Origin: an uncultured Christensenellaceae bacterium
Lineage (GTDB): Bacteria; Bacillota; Clostridia; Christensenellales; Christensenellaceae
Direction: 5' to 3'
Assembly: GCA_910588425.1 (NCBI GenBank)
Contig: CAJUPM010000010.1
Location: 1 to 64,000 of the forward strand
Length of the DNA stretch: 64,000 bases
The notes under the pieces are model-generated. The model made no database searches. It was not told where the DNA came from and saw only the letters and a list, made by a program, of their open reading frames with translations. Positions 41,325-48,101 of the stretch are shown here, piece after piece. Each line of letters opens with the position of its first letter. Position 1 is the first letter of the stretch. The position numbers and the translations under genes were made by a program.

Positions 41325-41641
41325 TCTGGTTTTCCTCCAAATTATATTTTTGCGCATTTGCGCAAAGAATCAAAACAATATACCAAATAAAGGAAAAATA
41401 TTTATTAGATATATAGCGTATCGTATCACAACTCGCAGAGTTTGTCCATAAAAAACAAACTTTTGAGAAATTTTTTGTGAATAACTGCAATTTTGCGCGG
41501 AACAAAATGCGGGAAACGCCGATATAAAAGCAATAACATCGCCAATTTTGCATGTTGGGAAATGAAAAAATGCAGAATGAGGGCGAGTCATAAAAACACG
41601 CTTATCAAATAGGGGATTGTTTTGCCGCCCGGCGCATCCAT
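41325..41641. other. intergenic region upstream of the importer operon
   Basis: AT-rich, without a believable gene. TTTGCGC and GCGCAAA around 41349-41366 form a dyad just before the binding-protein SD. TATAAT on the minus strand at 41346-41341 is too close to the SD to be the promoter. TATATA-like boxes near 41410-41420 are possible -10 elements but lack a convincing -35. Confidence 0.4.
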
Positions 41642-41681
41642 AAAAACAAAAGGCCTCCCGTGGGAAGCCTTTTGTTTTTAT
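41642..41681 (-). terminator. terminator of the FGGY kinase gene
   Basis: AAAACAAAAGGC and GCCTTTTGTTTT flank TTCCC/GGGA; the stem continues into T-rich sequence on the minus strand. Confidence 0.85.
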
Positions 41682-41689
41682 GGGGCAAA

Positions 41690-43198
41690 TTACTGCGCCA
41701 TTGCGTCGAACAGCTCGACCTGCGCCTCATAGCCCTTGCGGTAGAGTTCCAGGATCTTCTTGTATTTCTCGTGGTTCTCCATATTGGGCGTATTGTGCGC
41801 GCTGATGGCATGGAACTTGCGGACAGCGCTGTAATCCTCGTAAATGCCAAGGGCAATGCCGCCCATGATGGCCGCGCCGACCGTGGCGACTTCATCCATG
41901 TATTTGAGGGTTACCAGCTCGACGCCCATGATATCCGAGAAAATCTGGCGGACCACATCGCTCTTGGCCAGGCCGCCGACCATGGTGAGCTTTTTGAAAT
42001 CATAATGTTTGCGGATATCTTCTAAAATCAGGGCAATATTGAAGCCGATGCCCTCGATCACTGCGCGCAGCAGATCTGCGCGGGTATTGGCCAGCGTAAT
42101 GCCAAGGAAAGAACCCTTTGCCTTGGGATTGTAGAAGGGGCTGCGCTCGCCTTTTAAGAGAGGGAGGAATAATACACCGTTCGCACCCAGAGGAGCCGAA
42201 GCAACCTCCTCGTTGATATAATCATATGCGCTCTTGCCGTTTTCCTCTGCCAGCTTCTGCTCGATTTTGCACAGCTCATTTTTCACCCAGCCATAGGCCG
42301 AACCCGAAGCCATGGTCATGCCGCCCATCATGCCGGCGCCTTCAGGCAGATAGCTGGAATGATAGCCAGCGCCCTCTTTTGCTGGGACGACGGCGCTGAT
42401 GCCGGCGGAGGAACCGCCCGTCAGGCAGGCATCGCCGATGCCGATGTTGCCCGCGCCGATGGAGGAGCAGGTCGCGTCGCCCGTGCCGATGACCAGCTTG
42501 GTGCCCGGGAACAGGCCGCACTGCTCGGAAAGCGCGCCGCTGGGAACTTCGCCGACGATATCCGTGCAGGCATGAAGCTCTGGCATCATCTCTTCCGTGA
42601 TGCCGGCGGCCTTGAGGCAGTCCTCGCTCCAGATGCTCTGGGCGAGATCCAGCGTACCCATGCTGTTGGCCATGGAATATTCGCAGACGAAGCTGCCTGT
42701 CAGGCGAAGGATGATATAGTCGCTGGGGGTTGCCAGCATTTTATAGGTTTTTGCAAACGCTTCGGGGCGGTTGCGCTTGAGCCAGAGAAGCTTGGGCAGG
42801 CTCTGCTCGGTGCGCATGATGCCCTCGCCGCCATACGTCAGATACTGCTCCGGGATGAGAGCTGTCAGCTCGTTGGCCTCTTTTTCCGCACGCATATCCT
42901 GCCAGATGATGGCCGGGTAAGTCGGCTTGCCGTCTTTATCCACGGGAATGCAGTTGGGGAACGTGCCGTCGAAGGAGACGCAGAGTACGTTTTTGATATC
43001 GATGCCTTTGAGCAGCTCTCGGTTGCCCGTGCAGAATGCGTTCCACCAATCCTCGGGATCCTGTTCTGCCCAGGTGGAATTGGAGTGGTTGGTGTGGTAG
43101 GGAGTGGTGATGGTGCTGATAAACTGGCCATCTGTGTTGAAAAGGGACGCCTTATCGGCGCTTGTGCCGAAGTCATGCGCCAAGATGTACTGTTCCAT
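41690..43198 (-). CDS. FGGY-family carbohydrate kinase (xylulokinase-like)
   Basis: A 502-residue ATP-dependent sugar or polyol kinase. ILAHDFGTSADKASLF is the N-terminal phosphate-1 loop, GTGDATCSSIGAGN contains the likely catalytic aspartate, and GERSPFYNPKAKGSFLGI plus KKLTMVGGLAKSDVVRQIFSDIMG belong to the ATPase fold of the C-terminal domain. The substrate is not determinable; length and motifs are nearest xylulokinase-like members. It lies upstream of the DUF3798 importer genes but is separated from them by its own terminator, so co-regulation is not proven. ATG 43196-43198 follows GAGAGGAAAA. Confidence 0.9.
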   Translation of the reverse strand: MEQYILAHDFGTSADKASLFNTDGQFISTITTPYHTNHSNSTWAEQDPEDWWNAFCTGNRELLKGIDIKNVLCVSFDGTFPNCIPVDKDGKPTYPAIIWQDMRAEKEANELTALIPEQYLTYGGEGIMRTEQSLPKLLWLKRNRPEAFAKTYKMLATPSDYIILRLTGSFVCEYSMANSMGTLDLAQSIWSEDCLKAAGITEEMMPELHACTDIVGEVPSGALSEQCGLFPGTKLVIGTGDATCSSIGAGNIGIGDACLTGGSSAGISAVVPAKEGAGYHSSYLPEGAGMMGGMTMASGSAYGWVKNELCKIEQKLAEENGKSAYDYINEEVASAPLGANGVLFLPLLKGERSPFYNPKAKGSFLGITLANTRADLLRAVIEGIGFNIALILEDIRKHYDFKKLTMVGGLAKSDVVRQIFSDIMGVELVTLKYMDEVATVGAAIMGGIALGIYEDYSAVRKFHAISAHNTPNMENHEKYKKILELYRKGYEAQVELFDAMAQ

Positions 43199-43284
43199 GA
43201 TGTTTTCCTCTCAGTATTTATTTTTTCCCAGACTTTTTATATATTCGCGCTGCCTGGCTGTTTTCCTTTTTTTGAGCGGTTATT

Positions 43285-43313
43285 TCATAAAAAAAGAGCG
43301 GGCCTCATAGGAT
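43285..43313 (+). promoter_or_regulatory. candidate sigma-E promoter of spoIIID
   Basis: TCATAAA (43285-43291), 14-base spacer, CATAGGAT (43306-43313), resembling the sigma-E consensus KMATATT-N14-CATACAHT. In Bacillus subtilis spoIIID is transcribed by sigma-E. Confidence 0.5.
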
Positions 43314-43342
43314 CTACAAACACCGTAAAAGGGGACGGAACA

Positions 43343-43594
43343 ATGAAGGCTTATATAGAGGAAAGAGTGCTGGGCATTGCAAACTATATTCTTGAGACGG
43401 GCGCAACGGTGCGCAGCGCCGCCGGCAAGTTTAAAATCAGCAAGTCCACCGTGCATAAGGACGTCACCGAGCGGCTGGGCGAGCTCAACCCGGCGCTGGC
43501 GCGGCAGGTGCGCCAGGTGCTGCAAAAAAATATGGATGAGCGCCATATCCGCGGCGGCGAGGCCACGAGAAAGCGCTACTGCCAGCAGGCCTAG
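43343..43594 (+). CDS. spoIIID: sporulation transcriptional regulator SpoIIID
   Basis: An 83-residue DNA-binding protein that controls mother-cell genes during sporulation. The sequence is highly characteristic: MKAYIEERVLGIANYILETGATVR, the HTH AGKFKISKSTVHKDVTERL, and the basic C-terminal tail NMDERHIRGGEATRKRY. Length is as in Bacillus and Clostridium. ATG 43343 lies behind AAAAGGGGACGGAACA; a much longer open frame upstream is antisense to the kinase gene and is rejected. Its presence marks the organism as a spore former or a descendant of one. In relatives the mbl/mreB gene follows directly, but here gmd-rmd intervene. Confidence 0.97.
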   Translation: MKAYIEERVLGIANYILETGATVRSAAGKFKISKSTVHKDVTERLGELNPALARQVRQVLQKNMDERHIRGGEATRKRYCQQA

Positions 43595-43680
43595 GCTGGC
43601 GGGAAACGAAGCTGGCTCGGCTGACGTACGCCGGCAAAAAGGCAGACAAGCGCCGGGTGCATGGACACGCAAAATAATAA

Positions 43681-43712
43681 AAAACAAGGCAGCCATTTGG
43701 CCGCCTTGTTTT
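43681..43712. terminator. bidirectional terminator between spoIIID and rmd
   Basis: ACAAGGCAGCC, loop ATTT, GGCCGCCTTGT with A/T runs on both sides. Confidence 0.85.
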
Positions 43713-43719
43713 GGCTGCT

Positions 43720-44661
43720 TTATTGCTGGACAGCTTTGCGCCAGTAGCAGAGTGTATCGCCCAGCGTCTGTTCCAGGGGAACGGCTGGCTTCCAGCCGGT
43801 ATCCCGCTGAAGGCGGGAAATATCCGCCTCGATGATGGGAATATCCACAGGCCGCAGGCGCGACGGATCTACCTGCACCGCGATCTGCGCAGAGGAGAGC
43901 GCCACGATTTTTTCCAGAAGCTCGGAAATGGCGATGGCTTTCCCGCTTCCTACATTATATACTTCTCCGGATCTTCCGCGCTCCAGCAGCATCGTATAGG
44001 CGCGCACCACATCGCGCACGTCTGTAAAATCGCGCTTGGCGCTGAGATTGCCTACCTGGAGCACAGGCTGGCAAAGGCCCGCCTCGATTTCCGCTATCTG
44101 CTTGCAGAAGCTGGCCACGACGAACATGGGGTTTTGCGCCGGCCCCACGTGGTTGAACGCGCGCACCATCATCACATCCAGATCATAGGCGTCTGCATAG
44201 ATTTTGCCCAGCATATCCTGGCAGGCTTTGGTTGCCGCATAGATGTTGCCGGGGCGCATAGGCGTTTGCTCGCTTACAGGGCATTCATCCAAATGAATAT
44301 GCCCATATTGCTCGCCCGAGCCAATGAGCAGAACCCTGGGCTTTTTCTCCAGCGCCCGCACTGCCTCGAGAACATTGACAGCGCCTTTAATATTGACATC
44401 AATGGTCAGCCCCGGGTTTTTCCAGGACAGCGCGACAGAGCTTTGCGCCGCCAGATGCACGATATAATCCGGCGCGAACGCGGAAAGCACAGCCGAAATG
44501 GCCGCGGGATTTAGAATATCCAGGTCGTAGACGGATACGCCGTCTTTGGCAATCGTCTCCTGCGGCATTTTGGATGCGCCGACCGTCCAGCCCAGGCGCA
44601 GCATTTCATCCATGAGATGCCCGCCGACGAAGCCGGCGGCGCCGATGATAAAAGCTTTCAT
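43720..44661 (-). CDS. rmd: GDP-4-dehydro-6-deoxy-D-mannose reductase-like NAD(P)-dependent epimerase/reductase
   Basis: A 313-residue extended short-chain dehydrogenase. FIIGAAGFVGGHL is the Rossmann GxxGxxG motif, IVHLAAQSS the second conserved strand, SGEQYG the catalytic Ser region and YAATK the Y-x3-K pair; FNHVGPAQNPMFV and KRDFTDVRDVVRAY are typical of GDP-hexose reductases. Directly after gmd, it would reduce GDP-4-keto-6-deoxymannose to GDP-D-rhamnose (Rmd), though an epimerising variant (GDP-fucose type) cannot be excluded. It starts 11 bases after gmd. The pair suggests deoxyhexose decoration of surface glycans. Confidence 0.82.
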   Translation of the reverse strand: MKAFIIGAAGFVGGHLMDEMLRLGWTVGASKMPQETIAKDGVSVYDLDILNPAAISAVLSAFAPDYIVHLAAQSSVALSWKNPGLTIDVNIKGAVNVLEAVRALEKKPRVLLIGSGEQYGHIHLDECPVSEQTPMRPGNIYAATKACQDMLGKIYADAYDLDVMMVRAFNHVGPAQNPMFVVASFCKQIAEIEAGLCQPVLQVGNLSAKRDFTDVRDVVRAYTMLLERGRSGEVYNVGSGKAIAISELLEKIVALSSAQIAVQVDPSRLRPVDIPIIEADISRLQRDTGWKPAVPLEQTLGDTLCYWRKAVQQ

Positions 44662-44672
44662 CTTCTCCTCGC

Positions 44673-45710
44673 TTAATCCTTCAGGCCAGCTGCCTTAATC
44701 TCCTGCTGCACCAGAGCGTAATCATGATCCACCATGCGGGCGACCAGCTCGGCGAAGGAGATTTTGCGCTCCCATCCCAGCGTTTTCTCGGCCTTGCTGG
44801 GATCGCCCAGCAACAGCTCGACTTCCGCCGGACGGAAGAATTTCGGATTGACTTTGACCAGCGTTTTCCCGGTTGCCTTTTCGATGCCAATCTCGTCTAC
44901 GCCGCTGCCTTTCCACTCCAGCTCCATGCCCAAGCGGGCAAAAGCGGTATCCACAAATTCGCGGACGGTGCGCGTCTCGCCCGTGGCGACGACGTAGTCA
45001 TCCGGCTTCTCCTGCTGGAGCATGAGATACATGGCATAGACATAATCCTGGGAATGGCCCCAGTCGCGCTTGGCATCCATATTGCCCAGCTCCAGGCAGT
45101 CCTGAAGCCCAAGCTTGATGCGGGCGGCGGCGTGAGTGATTTTTCTGGTGACGAATTCCAGGCCTCTGCGCTCGGATTCGTGGTTAAACAAAATGCCCGA
45201 GCAGGCGAAAAGGCCGTAGCTCTCGCGGTAGTTTTTGGTGATCCAGTGCCCATAGAGCTTGGCCACGCCGTAGGGGCTTCTGGGATAGAAGGGAGTCGTC
45301 TCCTTCTGGGGCACTTCCTGCACCAGGCCGAACATTTCGGACGTGGAGGCCTGATAGAACTTGCAGGCAGGGTTGACTAGACGGATGGCTTCCAGCATTT
45401 TGGTGACGCCGGTGGCATCGATCTCGGCCGTGGCCAGCGGCTGCTCCCAGCTTGTCGCCACGAAAGACTGGGCGGCGAGGTTATAGACTTCGTCTGCCTG
45501 GGAGATGCGCATGGCGTTTGCCAGCGAGACGAGATCCGTCATATCTGCATAGATAAAATGCAGCTTGTCCACCAAATGCGCGACATTGCCGTAATCTACT
45601 ACACTTTTTCTGCGCATCAGGCCATAGACTTCATAGCCCTTTTCCAGCAGCAGTTCTGCCAGATACGAACCATCCTGGCCGGTGATTCCCGTGATCAGTG
45701 CATGTTTCAT
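44673..45710 (-). CDS. gmd: GDP-mannose 4,6-dehydratase
   Basis: Converts GDP-D-mannose to GDP-4-dehydro-6-deoxy-D-mannose. The 345-residue enzyme has ALITGITGQDGSYLAELLLEKGYEVYGLMRR (NADP binding), YNLAAQSFVATSW, STSEMFG (catalytic Ser/Thr with Glu), YPRSPYGVAK (Y-x3-K), FNHESERRG and KRDWGHSQDYV, all diagnostic of Gmd. The start ATG 45708-45710 follows AAGGAGCAATATC. It is inserted, in opposite orientation, between spoIIID and mreB. Its product feeds the following reductase gene. Confidence 0.96.
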   Translation of the reverse strand: MKHALITGITGQDGSYLAELLLEKGYEVYGLMRRKSVVDYGNVAHLVDKLHFIYADMTDLVSLANAMRISQADEVYNLAAQSFVATSWEQPLATAEIDATGVTKMLEAIRLVNPACKFYQASTSEMFGLVQEVPQKETTPFYPRSPYGVAKLYGHWITKNYRESYGLFACSGILFNHESERRGLEFVTRKITHAAARIKLGLQDCLELGNMDAKRDWGHSQDYVYAMYLMLQQEKPDDYVVATGETRTVREFVDTAFARLGMELEWKGSGVDEIGIEKATGKTLVKVNPKFFRPAEVELLLGDPSKAEKTLGWERKISFAELVARMVDHDYALVQQEIKAAGLKD

Positions 45711-45769
45711 TGATATTGCTCCTTCATAATGGCGGGCAATACACCCGCACGTTATCATATATATTGGCC

Positions 45770-45778
45770 ATTATAACA
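45770..45778 (-). promoter_or_regulatory. extended -10 promoter of gmd-rmd
   Basis: TGT-TATAAT on the minus strand, 60 bases before the gmd start; weak -35. Confidence 0.6.
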
Positions 45779-45933
45779 CGAAACTAGAAGCATTGCGATA
45801 GAATTTTACAAAAAATTCGACTTTTGGCTTGGCCGTGCGGGCGAGACTTCCAAGATATGTAACGGCTTTGTAAAGAAATGAAGAACATGCGCAAAAATCT
45901 ACAAGTTAGACACAGCTCCGGGCAGAAATACGC

Positions 45934-45962
45934 TTGAAAATTATCGCGTGATATATTATCAT
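45934..45962 (+). promoter_or_regulatory. mreB promoter
   Basis: TTGAAA (45934-45939), 17-base spacer, TATCAT (45957-45962). Between it and the SD, GGGCA and TGCCC form a small hairpin. The rest of the 310-base gap to gmd holds nothing else assignable. Confidence 0.7.
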
Positions 45963-46023
45963 TAAAAAGAAGCAGGGCACAGCCTTTTATGCTGCCCGCA
46001 GATGAGATTTAGGAGAGTAACAC

Positions 46024-47067
46024 ATGGGCTTGTTTGAATATAACGATGTCGGTATCGATTTGGGCACGGCAACTGTGCTCGTATATGTAAAAGGAAAAGG
46101 AATTGTGCTGCGGGAGCCTTCGGTTGTCGCGGTAGACCGGACCAACGGCCAGATGGTCGCCATCGGCGAAGAGGCGCGGGTCATGCTGGGCAGAACGCCA
46201 GGCAATATCGTGGCAGTCCGCCCGCTCAGAGACGGCGTCATCTCAAATTTCCACGATACCGAGCGTATGCTGCGCTATTTTCTGCGCAAGGTGCTGGGGC
46301 GCAGGCTGTTCTTCAAGCCAAAGGTCATTGTCTGCGTGCCAAGCGGCGTTACGGAAGTGGAAAAGCGCTCCATCATCGAGGCGACGGAGGATGCCGGCGC
46401 GCGGCACGTCTGCCTGATGGAAGAGCCGATTGCCGCGGCTATCGGCGCGGGGCTGGATATCGGCCAGCCTGTGGGCCAGATGGTTGTGGACGTAGGCGGC
46501 GGCACGACGGATATCGCTGTTATCTCCCTGGGCGGCGCGGTCATCAGCGGCTCCATCAAGTGCGCGGGCGATAAGTTCGACGAGGCGATGATCCGCTATG
46601 TCAAGAAAAAATACAACATGATCATCGGTGAGCGCACGGCGGAGGATGTGAAAATTAACATCGGCTCGGCGTTCCCGAGAAAAGAAGAAGCCTATATGGA
46701 AATTACCGGCCGCAACCTGATCTCCGGCCTGCCTAAGACGGTAACCATCAGCTCCAACGAGACGATCGAGGCTTTCCGCGAGCCGCTCAATCTGATTATG
46801 GAAAAAGTGCACAGCATTCTCGAGCGGACGCCCCCGGAACTGGCGGCGGATATTGCGGAGAACGGCATCTGCATGACGGGCGGCGGCTCGATGCTCTATG
46901 GGCTGGATCGTCTGCTGGCAGAACGCTGTAAGATTCCCTGCTATGTGGCTGATGATGCGGTTTCCTGTGTTGCTATCGGTGCGGGCAAGGCGCTGGAGCA
47001 TCTTGATGTATATGCCGGCAATTCGGTTTATGATTATAAGCGCGGCGATTACTATGACAACTATTAA
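46024..47067 (+). CDS. mreB: rod shape-determining protein, MreB/Mbl family
   Basis: A bacterial actin homologue that polymerises under the membrane and guides lateral wall synthesis. The 347-residue protein has the actin-fold signatures VGIDLGTATVLVYVKGKGIVLREPSVVA (phosphate 1), MVVDVGGGTTDIAVISLGG (phosphate 2) and GICMTGGGSMLYGLDRLL (adenosine motif), with EEPIAAAIGAGLDI between. The N-terminus MGLFEYNDVGIDLG and its relation to spoIIID suggest the Mbl/MreBH-like copy next to spoIIID in other Firmicutes, possibly sporulation-linked; the main mreBCD operon is not in this window. ATG 46024 follows AGGAGAG. Confidence 0.94.
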   Translation: MGLFEYNDVGIDLGTATVLVYVKGKGIVLREPSVVAVDRTNGQMVAIGEEARVMLGRTPGNIVAVRPLRDGVISNFHDTERMLRYFLRKVLGRRLFFKPKVIVCVPSGVTEVEKRSIIEATEDAGARHVCLMEEPIAAAIGAGLDIGQPVGQMVVDVGGGTTDIAVISLGGAVISGSIKCAGDKFDEAMIRYVKKKYNMIIGERTAEDVKINIGSAFPRKEEAYMEITGRNLISGLPKTVTISSNETIEAFREPLNLIMEKVHSILERTPPELAADIAENGICMTGGGSMLYGLDRLLAERCKIPCYVADDAVSCVAIGAGKALEHLDVYAGNSVYDYKRGDYYDNY

Positions 47068-47074
47068 GCAAAAT

Positions 47075-47102
47075 GCGGCCCCGGATTTTCCGGGGCCTTT
47101 CT
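47075..47102 (+). terminator. terminator of mreB
   Basis: GGCCCCGG (47077-47084) and CCGGGGCC (47090-47097) followed by only three T, so readthrough into ksgA is possible; no separate ksgA promoter was found. Confidence 0.7.
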
Positions 47103-47136
47103 AACAGAAAAAAGCGGCAGAGCCGCAGGAGGAAGC

Positions 47137-47985
47137 ATGGAAGAGCTTTATTCCCCGAAAGTAATCAGTGAATTGCTGAAGAAATATCAGCTGGCTCCGC
47201 TCAAAAAGCTGGGGCAGAACTTTTTGCGGGATGAGAATATTGTAAACAAAATTGCGCAGGCGGCTGTTCAGCCGGGGGAGAACGCTTTGGAAATTGGGCC
47301 GGGGCTGGGCGTGCTGACCCAGGCGCTGGCGCGGCGGGCGAAAAAAGTTGTGGCGGTGGAAATCGATAAGGGCATGGTTCAGGTGCTTTCCCAGACGCTG
47401 GATGGGCTGGAGAATACCCAGGTGCTCTGGCAGGATTTCCTCAAGGCGGATTTGCAGGAGATCGCCCGGGAGCATTTCGGGAGCGAGCCGTTTGCCGTGG
47501 TGGGAAACCTTCCATATTATATTACCAGCAAATGCCTGCTGGCCGTGCTGGAGGCGCAGGCGCCGGTTCTGCGGTTTACGGCTATGGTGCAAAAGGAAGT
47601 GGCAGAGCGGCTGATGGCAGGGCCCGGCGACGCGAACTACGGCGCGATTACGGCGTCTGTGGCATACTATGGGCGCGTCCGGCAGATGTTCCAGGTTTCG
47701 CGCAGCTGCTTTCTGCCTGCGCCGGATGTGGATTCGGCGGTGATTGGCATAGAGCCCAGGGCACAGTTTGATGTGCCGCGGGAAGATTACACGAGAATCG
47801 TCCGGGGATTATTTGCACAGCGCAGGAAAACTTTGCAAAATAATATGAAAAATTCCCTGCAAATGAAAAATGAGCAAATCCAACTTGCGCTGGAAGAGGC
47901 GCAAATCCCGGCAAACTCCAGAGCAGAAAATCTGTCTCCGGAAGATTTTGCAAAATTGGCAAAAATAATCTGCAAAAACAAATAA
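47137..47985 (+). CDS. rsmA: 16S rRNA dimethyladenosine transferase (A1518/A1519)
   Basis: Dimethylates two adjacent adenosines in the 3' hairpin of 16S rRNA during small-subunit maturation (KsgA). The 282-residue SAM-dependent methyltransferase shows KKLGQNFLRDENIVNKI, NALEIGPGLGVLTQALARRA (motif I, SAM), VVAVEIDKGM (motif II), and the catalytic VVGNLPYYITSKCL (N-L-P-Y). C-terminal DYTRIVRGLFAQRRKTLQNNMK belongs to the RNA-binding domain. ATG 47137 follows GCAGGAGGAAG. The gene ends in an A7T7A7 tract. Confidence 0.97.
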   Translation: MEELYSPKVISELLKKYQLAPLKKLGQNFLRDENIVNKIAQAAVQPGENALEIGPGLGVLTQALARRAKKVVAVEIDKGMVQVLSQTLDGLENTQVLWQDFLKADLQEIAREHFGSEPFAVVGNLPYYITSKCLLAVLEAQAPVLRFTAMVQKEVAERLMAGPGDANYGAITASVAYYGRVRQMFQVSRSCFLPAPDVDSAVIGIEPRAQFDVPREDYTRIVRGLFAQRRKTLQNNMKNSLQMKNEQIQLALEEAQIPANSRAENLSPEDFAKLAKIICKNK

Positions 47986-48004
47986 AAAAATTTTTTTAAA
48001 AAAA
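47984..48004 (+). promoter_or_regulatory. A7T7A7 tract upstream of pckA
   Basis: Seven A, seven T and seven A in exact succession begin within the rsmA stop codon and end 30 bases before the pckA -10. Such tracts bend DNA and can act like UP elements. Confidence 0.5.
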
Positions 48005-48033
48005 GAGGAAAAAAGGAAAGCACGGCGAATCCT

Positions 48034-48067
48034 TATAATTAGCCAAGTTTGGCATAATTTTGCCAAA
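48034..48067 (+). promoter_or_regulatory. pckA promoter -10 with operator-like repeats
   Basis: TATAAT (48034-48039) lacks a good -35. From the start site on there are three half-sites: GCCAA-GT-TTGGC (48042-48053) overlapping TTTGGCA (48048-48054)-N6-TGCCAAA (48061-48067), a perfect dyad. This is a likely binding site for a regulator of gluconeogenesis or carbon source. Confidence 0.6.
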
Positions 48068-48101
48068 TGAACTAGTTTCACTACAAATTTGGAGGTTTGA
48101 A

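Noticed and set aside
41341..41346. TATAAT as -10 of the DUF3798 gene
   Set aside because: Transcription would start inside or after the SD (41334-41338), so it cannot serve this gene.
39723..41390. Plus-strand 555-codon frame opposite the ATPase and DUF3798 genes
   Set aside because: Crosses an intergenic terminator and two real genes on the other strand; composition shows it is a mirror frame.
42359..43342. Upstream extension of the spoIIID frame to 411 codons
   Set aside because: Antisense to the FGGY kinase gene; SpoIIID is full length from ATG 43343.
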